A program made the position numbers and the translations under genes. The notes under the pieces are model-generated. The model made no database searches. It had not been told where the DNA came from and saw nothing but the letters and a program-made list of their open reading frames with translations. A stretch of DNA of 64,000 nucleotides, taken from assembly GCF_040436345.1 (NCBI RefSeq), contig NC_133230.1, forward strand, positions 4,857,297 to 4,921,296, read 5' to 3'. This document shows, piece after piece, positions 20,801 through 39,608 of this stretch. The DNA is from Pagrus major (taxonomy: Eukaryota; Chordata; Actinopteri; Spariformes; Sparidae). Position 1 is the first letter of the stretch. Every line of letters begins with the position of its first letter.

Positions 20801-22897
20801 GAACTAAACATCTAACTTCCAGGATATATGATGCACATGGCACAGGACATACGCAAAGAGATAACTGAACACTCACATTGATATGTTTTGGGAATATAAA
20901 TGGGAAAAATCTAATGTGATGCAACAAATAAAGAGGAGAGAAATAAAAATGACATTTAAATCTGTATGCTAGATACTCCATCATCAATATATCTGAGAAA
21001 TGTATTTTTCTGGGTGAGTAACACTGAACTGCCTTTTTCTAGATGAAAGACCGGGTAAAACCACGAAGCAATAATGGAGGTCGAGTGTCAAGCAGCGATA
21101 CAGAAGAACTTTACTTATTTTTGTTGGTGGTTTGTGTTTCCTCTTATTTATGACACTGTATGGATCATAGATGCAGAGGTTGGGCTGCACGATATGGTAA
21201 AAAGAAATAAATCATAATGTGATTATTTTTACCGATACTGCAGTTTCTATAGGTGCACAAATAGTGGGAATTATTTTGTGATTAATGTGCAGCCTCAGTC
21301 TGAATGTTAGATACTCCACTGGTATTATCTCAAATGTCAGTTGACGCCATCCCACAGTGGCAGGTGCGGTTTTATCAATACATCTAAGCAAATTCTCATT
21401 GCACCGCCTACACACCGTCCAAAATGCTGCTGCCAGGCTCCTAACACGATACAATAGATGGTCACATATTACACCGATTTTAACCTCCTTGCCCTGACTT
21501 CCTCTTGGTGCTCGCTCATAAAGCCGTACATGGCCAGGCTCCACACTACATGAGTGACCTTCTGTAACCCTACACTACAAGTTGAGTCCTTAGGTTTCCT
21601 CCTCGGACACACCTCAAGACTCGGGGTGATCGCTCCTTTCAATCGGCATGCTTAGTCTCCCAGCATGCTTGAGATCTCTGGCTTCAGTGGACTATTTTAA
21701 AAAGTAGTCAAAATCCTTCCTTTTTAGACAGGGTAGAATATTAGATTTTAGAAAATTGTAATTTAGACTTTCTGCATCCCTGTCTGTGACGCAAAAGCAC
21801 CTGTGAGAGGTGTCAAAGTACCAACAGTTGCCATAATATCATCAAGATTATTAAATCTGTGGCTCAGGAAATTTAAATCTCTTGCAAAAACCTGATGCAT
21901 TTTCTGCAAAAGCACTTAACTGTGCAGGGAGAGACTCACAAGTGTTGTGTTCTGCTGTCACACGTGCCCACAAACAAACTTAACCCAGACTGGACACAGC
22001 TTGACCTGGTTTGTCTGCAGGATTTACTTCTTACATCTGCTGTCTGGTCACTGAGGCTTAAACCCTGTGCGTACTCTGTAGTTGTGGTTACTCTGAGGGG
22101 CTTTTGCAAGACTTTCCAGGTTTTGTTTGGGGAAATGAAAGACCTTCAGTTTGCTTTGATTTCATTGTCAGCTTGACAACTTATAAGTACATCTTTGACA
22201 GTCGAGATTAATGCAGTAACCCCATAAATGGGCTTCTTCCTCGGATGAGGAGGAGCCCAGAGAGGTGAAGCATGAGGGGCTGAATCTGATGTCACATTTC
22301 AAGCACTTTCCAGGTCTTTTACACAATAAGTTTCAAACCCTTTCAATGCATTGCTGCACATTTTAAATATCCTCCAGGCCAGTGGAAACCCTGTGAACAT
22401 GAACCTCGGGTAAAAGGCCCTAAAATGTTGTCTTACCCATCCGGGGAGTACTCCAGGTTGAACACCGCTCCGTGGGTCTGAGTGCTCAGGTTCACAGACT
22501 CCACAGCCGGATTCATAGAGCAGTACAAACTGGTCATTGTCCTGAAGTTATCCCTAGCTGGGTCCACAAACACCCCTCGTCTTATTGTCCTGCTCTGCAG
22601 CCACGAAAACAGGCTATTCCCCCTGCGGATGTCGCTGCTGGAGTCCCCGCCGCTCCCCGTCTGCAGCGCGGCGGGCACCTGGCAGCCGGGCTCTCGCTCC
22701 TCCGACGCCGGAGAGCTCGCGGTCCGCTCCGGTCGCTCCTCGCTGCTCCTCGGCGGTGAAGGAGAAGCCACCGGAGCGATGTCATCCTCCACGTCCGAGT
22801 CGTCGATGTCGGGGTCTTCCTCTTTGTCGCTGCCGCTGTTGGGCCTGTCCTGCGACTCGTCGGCGTCCTCGCTGTCGCTCTGGTGCTCGGAGCTCAT
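17813..22897 (-). CDS. dcaf10: DDB1- and CUL4-associated factor 10 (WD40 protein)
   Basis: The 7 exons on the minus strand are 22897-22437, 20493-20380, 20126-19929, 19479-19277, 18906-18826, 18718-18573 and 18184-17813. They total 1575 nt, 524 aa (human about 559). The first ATG in a plausible context is at 22897 (MSSEHQSDSED...). The N-terminus (about 1-80) is acidic and disordered, then comes a conserved block VDPARDNFRTMTSLY, then WD40 repeats including CSDDTTIALWDLRKLN and TSGFDGNVITWDTNR. The C-terminus GCLSGRVALYQPKF matches human DCAF10 nearly residue for residue. It should serve as a substrate receptor for the CUL4-DDB1 ubiquitin ligase; targets are not evident. Exon 5 is a variable Ser/Gly/Arg linker, the least conserved part. 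Confidence 0.96.
20570..20735. mobile_element. Fragment of the GGGCTGCAACTA-type repeat in dcaf10 intron 1
   Basis: It shares the words AAATGTGAGGATTTGCTG and ATTTTATGGACATAATTGATT with the family described at 14905-15232. It is truncated, with no coding content. Confidence 0.5.
21400..21740 (+). mobile_element. Degraded LINE (L2/Rex1/CR1-like) reverse transcriptase tail
   Basis: The plus-strand frame from about 21408 reads TVQNAAARLLTRYNRWSHI then TPILTSL before a stop. This matches the QNAAARLLT...HITPIL...LHWLP block that follows the reverse transcriptase domain in L2/CR1-clade LINEs. Frames break after that. It sits in dcaf10 intron 1, opposite to the gene. Confidence 0.7.
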
Positions 22898-23500
22898 TGT
22901 AGCTTCTCCGACGTCCAAGCAGCCGTCTTGTGTTTCGGGGCGAAGCGTCTCGGCTCGACGGCGAAAAAGTTGACTGAGTCCGGTCACCTACCGAGCATGA
23001 AACCGTGTCTTCATGCGCTCATTTAGGATGCCATGGCAGGGGGGATTTTAGCTGCACAGGTTAGGCAAATTACATTTTGTTGTCAGACTTGGCAGAGCCG
23101 TGTCGCCGCGCGTCAAACCGAACATAGTTAGCTTAAATGCTACCGGAAGAGCAAAGTTCTGCCTTCAAGGTAAAACCGCAAATTTGTTTTCCACGTGTGT
23201 GCGTGTCCAAAAGAAACAAGAAATATTACAATTATCACCCATTCGTTTTCTAATTGTGTTTTACTTTACGTCCCGCCGTTTATGTGAATTAAATTACGTA
23301 GCAACAATCAATTGAAATCAATAAATGTTTTAAGATGAAGGGCCCAGCCGGAAGTTTCACGATTTTGTTCTCACTAACTTGACACTTTTTTCTCCTGACC
23401 AAAACAAATGCAAAATAAAAAGAAATGACGTAGTTCCGCTTCCGGGGCCAGTTTAAGGCGCATTCACGAGTTGGTTGCTGCCATCTGCTGGATAAATACT
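22898..23500 (-). promoter_or_regulatory. dcaf10 promoter region
   Basis: The region upstream of the dcaf10 ATG is CpG-containing and carries three ETS-type CCGGAAG/CTTCCGG words (near 23143, 23348 and 23440) and a TGACGT half-site near 23426. There is no TATA box, as is typical of housekeeping promoters. I saw no gene in the divergent direction. Confidence 0.5.
23478..23491 (-). promoter_or_regulatory. CTCF-like core motif
   Basis: The minus strand reads CCAGCAGATGGCAG, a full match to the CTCF core. It lies about 580 bp upstream of the dcaf10 ATG. Motif match only. Confidence 0.4.
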
Positions 23501-23727
23501 GCAAGTATGATTTTTATATTGCATCTGTTATGCGTGTATGGAGGATGTTTTTGGTCATAATTTAAATTATAAGATATCATAAAGATTACTAACATCACAC
23601 ACCAGCAGACCATAAGAATCCTCAACAAATAACACAATAAACTATCAGTGCAATATCTGACATATTAATGTACATATACATGTATCCCTGCTGTCAGTAT
23701 TTTTATTCTGCATACTCTGGGTTTGTT

Positions 23728-23729
23728 TT

Positions 23730-23786
<57 letters not shown>

Positions 23787-23800
23787 TTCTTCTTCTTCTT
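23728..23800. repeat. (CTTT)n/(CTT)n microsatellite
   Basis: About 14 CTTT units run directly into about six CTT units. On the minus strand it reads as a poly-Lys/Glu frame, which is not a gene. Confidence 0.95.
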
Positions 23801-24029
23801 GTTCTTAGTCTGGAAGCAAAAGATTTCCACACGAGTGACAATAAACATCTCGAATCTTGAACAATTTACATGATTTTTTAAAACTGCTTAATGTAGAGAA
23901 TACTATTCATACTATGCACTACAAATAAAAGTCATGTACCACCAACAAAACTAAATAATGAAACAAAAAAACCCTGTGTCATCAATTATCTGTTATCTTA
24001 TGTGTCTGCAGAGTGATATAAATGTGGGT

Positions 24030-24794
24030 CAGGGCTGGACTGGCCATCTGGCATACCGGGCAATGCCCGGTGGGCCGATGCACATATTTGGGCCGGCCCA
24101 GTACTGTCATAATTAAAAAAAAAAATTAAAAAAAAGGATATAGTTTTTTATCGACCGCAACGGTATCTGAGACACTAAACGTGGCCCATTGGTTGATTTT
24201 CTTGAAGGACATTGGGCTAGTCCAATGAAATCTCTCAGCTCTCGTTGGCCCGCCCCTCCCCTCCCTCTTGATCATTTGTCCTGACTGGAGGTGGAGGGAG
24301 TGTGGTGGATGTCGAAATGGACGGAAAAAAACAAAAACGAAAGGGGGGAGCAGAAAAGCTAAGGGAAAAAAAAAAAAATACTGAAAGAGGACGCAGCAAA
24401 ATGTGCGAAAATTACAAACATGTTTGCTACCACAAGCTCGGCGGTTGTCGTCGGGTCGGCCCGGTCGGGTCCAGCAGTCCCAGACCCGGCGCCGGGGGCG
24501 AGCGCACAGGTGGTTGACGGAGAGGTAGCGGAGGAGGAGAAGGAGGGAGAGGAGGAGGATGATGATGACGAGAGAGACGTGACCCAGCAGCAGCAGGGAC
24601 AGATTGAGGTCAGAGAGGCCACTGAAATGCTAGGAGAATCAACGTGGCATCAACAATGAAAATGTTATTGGATGTGTACACTAAACAGTATCTGGGGAAT
24701 TTGTAGGCTTATATGCAAATGGTCAACCTAGGAAATTATATACATATATAATAATATATAATATATTAATTTTATTAAGTCAGTCTTAAAACAT

Positions 24795-24844
<50 letters not shown>

Positions 24845-24864
24845 AGGTGTGTGTTTAGGTGTGT

Positions 24865-24904
<40 letters not shown>

Positions 24905-25309
24905 ATGTATACTGCCTTTATAGCCTTTGTTGTCAAATAATGCTTTGAGTAGATTTGGTGTCCAACTTACAGTGTTATTTATTTTAGCTTGCCATAAAGT
25001 TATAGTTTGCAGGTGTTGCAGGTTACAATTAGGCCTATTATTATCACATAATATTAGTGAAACATTTCTTTGCTGAAATGGATGATTAATCATTGGTAAA
25101 CAGAGAAGAAACACTAGTGACACATCTCTGCCTCTCTCTCTTTCTCTGTGTTTAGTCAAGCCATGCTGTTGAAATGGGAGTGGAGGAGACAGTTTAGTAC
25201 ATATGTAAGCACACGCCAGCACACGCCATCCATATATCATGTAAATAACCATGGTGGGCCGCCAGGGACCAAAATGCCCGGGCCATTTTTTGGTCCCAGT
25301 CCAGCCCTG
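24030..25309 (+). mobile_element. hAT DNA transposon, 1280 bp, non-autonomous, with first transposase exon remnant
   Basis: The ends are 14-bp terminal inverted repeats CAGGGCTGGACTGG, flanked by a perfect 8-bp target duplication ATGTGGGT (24022-24029 and 25310-25317), diagnostic of hAT. Inside, from 24317, a frame starts MDGKKQKRKGGAEKLREK. It continues after a frame change in the A-run near 24366-24379 as AAKCAKITNMFATTSSAV and an acidic Glu/Asp-rich stretch to a stop at 24659. This resembles the N-terminal exon of fish hAT transposases annotated as zinc-finger MYM-type-like. The catalytic part is missing, so it must have moved in trans or decayed after insertion. Confidence 0.88.
24796..24902. 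repeat. (GT)n microsatellite inside the hAT element
   Basis: Long GT runs interrupted by two GTTTAGGT units and one GAGT. It lies within 24030-25309, so it expanded after or together with the insertion. Confidence 0.95.
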
Positions 25310-25317
25310 ATGTGGGT

Positions 25318-26151
25318 CAAAGTAAACTGAAGACTACATGAACTACAAAGTGCAAACTTTTTTGTAACAGACATTTAAATTGACTGTGACACAAAGGCTC
25401 ACGCTGGTTATTTGATAAAAAAAAATATTTTTCTATAATTCTATGAGAACAATTTCAAAGAATAAAATATAATTAAAGGAAAAGGATATTGTGCATAAGA
25501 CAAATCATTCCAGGATATTTTTTTTTTGGTTTAAAAGGGTGCTATGTCACTTATCAAATTTATAATCAATGAGTGGCTATATGTTACATAACGCTCATGT
25601 TAGGCTTCGGTCTGGCACATTATGTAAACACAATGATTTAATGTCTCTTGCACAGTCTCCTTCCTCTTGGCGCCGGTAGCTAATGATGACAGACACCTAT
25701 GACCTTATATTCAAATATGGGTTGACATGCCGGGACAGTAGATCTTTAGGAAGAGGCACAGCTGCTGAGGGGCTGTTGCCAAAACGCACACTGCCTGGAG
25801 GCGCTTTAACATGACTGTGAAGCTAAACTACAGTTTACTTATTGATGTTTTGCGTGCCTCAACACTGTGCCCTGTTTGGCGTGCGCCCTTTAAAGGTGAC
25901 TGCGTCTCCTCTGCCATCCTCACTGCGGTGTAACCCACTGTGCGTGGCGGATGATATAGGATATCATTTACTTGACCGCCATTACGAATCTGTTTTGTTT
26001 TAATTGTTAGTAATTAGCCTGATTGCAGACAGAACTGGCGACACGGTGCGTTTTTACCAGGCTTGAGCAGGTGGCGAGAAACGGACAAATGAGGCAAGCT
26101 GGGACGCACATCCGTCTCCATACGTTTACGCACGCGTAACGCGTGTATTCA
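25318..26151. other. Intergenic, upstream of hhipl2
   Basis: No exon is supported. The stretch becomes CpG-richer toward 26100, consistent with the hhipl2 promoter. Confidence 0.55.
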
Positions 26152-26157
26152 TATAAA
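26152..26157 (+). promoter_or_regulatory. TATA box, hhipl2
   Basis: TATAAA lies 77 nt upstream of the first hhipl2 ATG. That leaves room for a start site near 26182 and a short 5' UTR in which 26234 is the first ATG. Confidence 0.55.
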
Positions 26158-26233
26158 CGCCCGCACACTTACACTCTGGCTCATAAGTAAAGGAGAGCAA
26201 ACAGCTCAACTCTTTCAAGGGGAGACGGCAAAA

Positions 26234-34451
<8,218 letters not shown>

Positions 34452-34514
34452 AACTTTAGTTTTTATATTTTGTATATTTTTGTATGCAAAACAAATCAGT
34501 GCTGATTGGCACTT

Positions 34515-34700
34515 TTTTCAAGAAATAGTTGCTTATTCGCTTTCTTGCCAAGAGTTTGACGAGGAGGTCAATACTACTTTCACTCTTGTATGGTGTAAGG
34601 TATATGTGAAGCTACCCTCAGCAGCCGATTAGCTTAGCTTAGGAAACAGCTAGCCCAGCTGTCTCCCCTGTTTTCAGTTAGCTTGACATGTAGACTGGTA
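34515..34700 (+). mobile_element. TTAGCTTAGC-type repeat, plus orientation
   Basis: It carries TTGCTTATTCGCTTTCTTGC, GTGAAGCTACCCTCAGCAGC, GATTAGCTTAGCTTAGG and AACAGCTAGCC. It is a copy of the family at 28955-29170 (opposite orientation), just 3' of hhipl2 and perhaps within its 3' UTR. Confidence 0.55.
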
Positions 34701-35329
34701 GGCCTGTCAATCTTATCTTTCTGCATGAAGTACAAACCACACATTATGCATGTAATGAAACTGTTTCTTTTACATTTTTATTTTGGACTGTCGGTCAAAT
34801 TCATTGGTCCAACTTAATCACCACCCTGTCTGTATTTAACACACATCAAAATGGGTTTGAAGTAGAAATAAGCAGCAAACATAAAAAGGAAAAAAACAAC
34901 GACCTTCTAACGTACCAAAAGCCCACTGTTGTTTAATTTCTCTCTAATTTTACAACACATGCAAGTGTTAAAAATAAACATTAGAAAGTGTCTCTCTCTG
35001 TGTGTGTGTGTGTGTTTCAGAAGCTCTCTGTAATTTAACTCCACACCACTGATCATAAGTGAAACCGCTGTGAGTGTGGCCTGCATAATGAGGCCTGTAA
35101 ATGTAAAGCCATAACGACTGCAGCGCGCAGTTACATGAATCTCATAATTTAGCGTCTTCTCTGCTGCCAGTCCGGAGACATACACCATGTTTCTTTTTAT
35201 TATTTCTGGAAAAACGGCGAATTGAGTTTTTAACAGCTTTTTTTAAAATTCTGATGAATGAAGGGTTACCCGAGGATAAACTGTACCCCCTCCAGTCAAC
35301 TACAACCCTGCCTGCTTCATAACACCTGA

Positions 35330-35860
35330 CATAAGATGACATTACATGACCAACAACTGAAGTCATACCATCTACCGTAACATGACATAACTAAAACATA
35401 TACTGAAATATTCTTTAAGATTACATTACATAAGCATAGTTTACCATACCTTACTTACCACTGCACACCATACAATAACATGCCATTACGAAGTGAGTGT
35501 TATACACAATGGCATGACATAAACTTGCCAAACAATACCAAAACATGACACAACATGACAGAAGATGGTATGACATAAACATAGTATGACTTTAAAATAA
35601 ATTACATAACCTCACTTTACAATACTGTATCATACCATAACATTACATGACAAAGTGACATTAATATACCACGCAACAACATGACATAATATGGCATGAT
35701 GTAAACATTACATGACGTCAGCATACTATACATACTATGACATGACTTGATATAACTCAGCATTCAAAACTATACCATGACATGGCTTCAAACATACCAC
35801 ACCACGGCACGGAAATGATATGACATGATATAAACGTACCGTCACACAACATGAAAAATA
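35330..35860. repeat. Degenerate tract of ACATGACAT / CATACCATA words
   Basis: About 500 bp are dominated by the words ACATGACATAA, ATGACATAAAC, CATACCATAAC and ACATTACATGAC without strict periodicity. It looks like a decayed short-period (about 5-bp) satellite. Confidence 0.7.
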
Positions 35861-36574
35861 CATGTTCCCTTGACAAATCCTCATGTGTTGTTTTCAGCTC
35901 TCCTTCACAGTCATTTCTTTTATTCCTGCTTGTTTCACTGAGACAACTATGTGTTAGATAATTTCAGTCAAGCCCTGTTTCATTTTTTTTTTCCTCTGGA
36001 CAACTGAAGCGATGCTAGTGTGGAAACTTTAGGGGTCCTGCCATATTACAGGGCCTAAAGTACTCATATCCCCTCACAGCTTGCACCACAGTACTACATG
36101 TAAATTATACTGATTAGAAAAGGAAGCACAGGAGTCATTAAAAGTGATTGTGGGTTTAAAATGTGTAGGTCTAAAAATATATAAGGACTTAAGGTAGAAC
36201 TACTATGTATCTTCTATATGGTGTAGTATACGTTGAAGCTCATTGAACCAAACACTCATACAAATTACAGACCTACAGTACATGACTGTGTGTTTGTGCG
36301 TAAAGTCAATAATTTAGAAAACACAGCTCGGCTCTCTGAACCGTTGACTCTACACCCAAAAAAGTTTTTTGGTTTCCTCAGAAGTGCTCATTTTGTGATG
36401 GGAAAGAGGCCGAAGAGCCATTAAGAGATTCCTGTTGTGCAATGACTCCTATTTGCTCTGTTTGTTGTTAAATGGCTGTTTAGCTGGAGGGGCGACCTTT
36501 TGAAGTGCAGGAACCACCGACCGCACTTTTCAACGGAATAGGCGTGTGAGGCAACACAACATGATGGTTTCCTA

Positions 36575-37193
36575 TGGAGTTATAATTGTTGCAAAACTAT
36601 TTGCAAATGCGTATCTCAATCTGTGTGTGTGTAGTCAGATCTGTGTGTGCGTATTCAGATCTGTGTGTGCGTGTTCAGATCTGTGTGTGCGTGTTCAGAT
36701 CTGTGTGTGTGTAAAAAAATCCGCATGTCTGTATTCTGTAGTCTGTAAATGCGTACATAGATCTGTAAATGTCAGTCATCAGTTACAACTCAGCCAGGAG
36801 CTCTCGACTGGCTGTCTTTTTACTCGTGACTTTTGCTACAGTTCTGCCGTGGCAGATCTGAAAATGTGTAGAAAAGATTCGTGTGTAACTTCACTTTTCC
36901 TTTGCCCTGAGCTCAGGCTCACAGGCTCACGCTGCCTGGCTGCAGTAGCAGTACAGCCTACACACCCAGTTGGCACGTAGCACCCAGTGATGTTAAGCGT
37001 GTCATTGTTGGGGTAACAGATGATCGTTACCCCAACACGCACGTTACCCCAACACGCACACACAGATCTGAACACGCACACACAGATCTGATTACACGCA
37101 CACAAATGATAAAGCACGCACACACAGATCTGACTACACACACACAGATTGAGATACGCATTTGCAAATAGTTTTGCAACAATTATAACTCCA
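36575..37193. mobile_element. TA-flanked MITE with very long inverted repeats and 20-bp subrepeats
   Basis: The two ends are perfect inverted repeats for about 80 bp, starting TGGAGTTATAATTGTTGC on each strand, and the element is bounded by TA on both sides (36573-36574 and 37194-37195). Each arm contains about 20-bp direct repeats of the type CAGATCTGTGTGTGCGTGTT. The unique centre (about 36720-37020) has no recognisable transposase. The TA duplication and long TIRs suggest mobilisation by a Tc1/mariner-like transposase in trans (inference). Confidence 0.82.
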
Positions 37194-38068
37194 TATCAGT
37201 GTTTTGCCATTTGCGAGAAGTTGTCCAATACATAAATAAGTGACTGAAATTGAATGTTAGATACATTTAGCCAAGAACATAGATGGTCTCTTGCTAAAAG
37301 TAAGTGCTCTGAACTGAGATATAACTGCTTTCACATCACACTATGTCACGTCACCTGAAAATCACTCTACAGTCATCTTCATGTCAAGTTATCTCTAATC
37401 CAGTAGAATATCTCAACATCTACTAAATGGATCGGCGTAATTTTGTACAGACATTCATGGTCCCCAGATGATGAATCCAAAAGACTTTTTGTTAGCAAAA
37501 AACAAAACAAATAAATGCAATTAACGGTGAACAGGGCAAACGTTCATGCTGATAGCATTGCTGTAGACTCTTAGGTTTGTTGTGTAGTAAAAAAAACAAT
37601 TGAAGAGAGCATTTATATTATTCTATCTACCACTCGTCTAAGATATAAAAACAAATGCATTTTTAAAAGGGACTCTGGAGCGCTCTTGCTTTAACATCAG
37701 CACAGCCGAAGCCCTCTGACAGCTCAGTGAGAAATATAGCACCTCTCTACAACTTGTGCTCAGCGTAGAAACGATGATATGTGACCGACCGCAAAAACCA
37801 AATGTCTGTTTGGAACTGTTTTGATTTAGGAGTAAGAACCAGTAACTGTATAAGGGATTATGGTCTAAACTGGTTTTATAATCATGATTCACACAATCTT
37901 CAAAGATGTATATTAAAGAAATGTTGGAATCACAGAAGACAAATGTCATCATGCATAAGTAGAAGCAGAGTAGAGACAATCCAGGCACTCAAAATGTGAG
38001 AAAAATTACAGTGTAGCCAAATTATAGTGGCCAAATCATTAAACTCCAGTCATAACAAGAGCCAGCAT

Positions 38069-38095
38069 GTTTCAACCACTTGTGGTCTTCATCAG
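38069..38095 (-). other. Hammerhead-ribozyme-like core
   Basis: The minus strand reads CTGATGA, AG, ACCAC, AA, GTGGT, T, GAAAC. That is the CUGAUGA box, a 5-bp helix II and a GAAA box in hammerhead order. The base just before GAAA is T instead of the usual helix-closing C, and helices I and III are not obvious. It may be a decayed retroelement-borne ribozyme. Confidence 0.3.
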
Positions 38096-38549
38096 GTCTC
38101 CAAGCATGTGGTTGAAACATGTTTGGCATTTAGCCACCACTATGATAAAGACTTAAAAATGCCTTGTTTCTTACATATTGTTATATTTGGAGCGCCTGCA
38201 TATCTACATTGTATCACATAGAGGAACCAGTCATTTACTTTTTCAGTTTTTTTTATTCTTTTTGTAAATCAAACAACACGGTCAGGAATGCATACTTCTT
38301 TTTTTGTGTGTTGTAATCTTGTTATCAATTCAAGCAATGGTCACTGCTGCAATGTGAGTAGCAAAGAGGTGATCTTCCTCCCTTCTTCAGGCTCTTGTGG
38401 TGGTTAGGTAAAGGGACATCACTCCCTACTGGCCATAGCGTGCAACTAAAACTGGGTGGTTTACTGGCGTATAATACTGACAGGGAGGCACAAGTGGCCC
38501 ATTAACAGGTAGGTCACAGGTTTGCTCTTTGTTTCCATCAGATGTGTTT

Positions 38550-38910
38550 GTCTTGTTCACGCGTGGCTGACCCACCGGCCCTCTGCTGGTGAAACTCTGT
38601 AAGTTTCCTACATGACCCCTCACACACTCTGCACTCAGTGTTTGAGTGGCTCCCATCAGGCCGCAGGCTGCGCTGTCCACACTGCAGAACACAAAGGAGG
38701 AGGGCCACCTTTGTCCCCACAGCAGTCCAGCTCCTGAACTCTGACCCCTCCCTGTCCCAACATCACTGCCCCTCATCTGACTGAATGCACACAGCACACA
38801 GCACATGAAGCACAGAGCACTTTGACTGTGACAGTCACTGAAAATACTGACTATTGCACTTTATATGATTTTATGTTGTTGATATTCTGTTTGAATTGAA
38901 TTGAATTCAA
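38550..38910 (+). mobile_element. 3' end of a non-LTR retrotransposon (LINE)
   Basis: The plus-strand frame reads LPSGRRLRCPHCRTQRRRAT then FVPTAVQLLNS, the C-terminal motif class seen at the end of several fish LINE ORF2 proteins. A 3' UTR and a short (TTGAA)n tail (38890-38905) follow. The 5' boundary is uncertain. Confidence 0.65.
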
Positions 38911-39478
38911 ATATTTCATTGTTGGCTGATATTTATGGATGATCATTTAGGATTAAAAAATATAAATGATTGTGTATTTTCCAGCCTTAATGCAAACGTT
39001 TTAAATTGTATTTACATCAGTTGCTGTCATTTTGTGCGTGTGCTTTTAAAACTACAAATAAAATACGAAGATGTGAAAATGTATTCAGATTTTCCAGCAG
39101 TCAGACAGATAACACCTCAAATGCTCTTCCATTGTTTCATACCAGAGGTTGTTGTTGCTCAGCATTATTTCCAGCCTCATTTATTCCAGGAAATAATTAC
39201 ATGTGTAAAGTAAACTGCACAGACTTCAGGCAGTTTAATTTCTCTCTTTAATAGCAGCGTGTACTTACAGGTTTTAATTACCAGTGAGCTCAATGTGATG
39301 TTAGCTTAATACAGGCACCATTAGTGTTGCATAACGTGGACGCAGAACACAATTCACTATAAAAATTGTTCATTGTTACTCTGCATCAGTGGATCAGTCT
39401 CTGAATCACAGTCCCATTTCACAAATAGTGATTTTTAAGTTGCAATTTTAGTGTTCTTCATCATTTGTGTATACTACA

Positions 39479-39484
39479 TTTATT
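39479..39484 (-). terminator. Polyadenylation signal, mtarc1
   Basis: AATAAA on the minus strand, about 125 nt beyond the mtarc1 stop codon. It is the first canonical signal downstream. Confidence 0.6.
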
Positions 39485-39608
39485 AAAGTGCTTTCTTTAG
39501 TGTGAACTGTTGCAGTGATTTTGCAGTGATAGCGCTGATAACAAAGATTTCTTTTCCCCGACTTGATACTCGTTGGCATGTTTCAGAGAGGCACTCTGAC
39601 TCCTTCGA

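Larger units (their letters stand above)
34452..39478. other. Intergenic gap between hhipl2 and mtarc1 (both 3' ends)
   Basis: No coding exon is supported. It contains the hhipl2 3' UTR (a possible AATAAA near 34973), a short GT tract near 34998-35017, a degenerate ACATG-word tract, a long-TIR MITE, a hammerhead-like core and a LINE 3' end, each listed separately. I see nothing notable in 37200-38020 or 38911-39478. Confidence 0.6.

Noticed and set aside
22433-22987. Longer dcaf10 N-terminus starting at 22987
   Set aside because: That start codon is GTG; the first in-frame ATG is 22897 and gives a sensible acidic N-terminus.
23645-23848. Lys/Glu-rich minus-strand frame
   Set aside because: It is a translation of the CTTT microsatellite.
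24728-25252. Minus-strand 174-codon frame rich in Thr-His
   Set aside because: It is produced by the GT microsatellite inside the hAT element.
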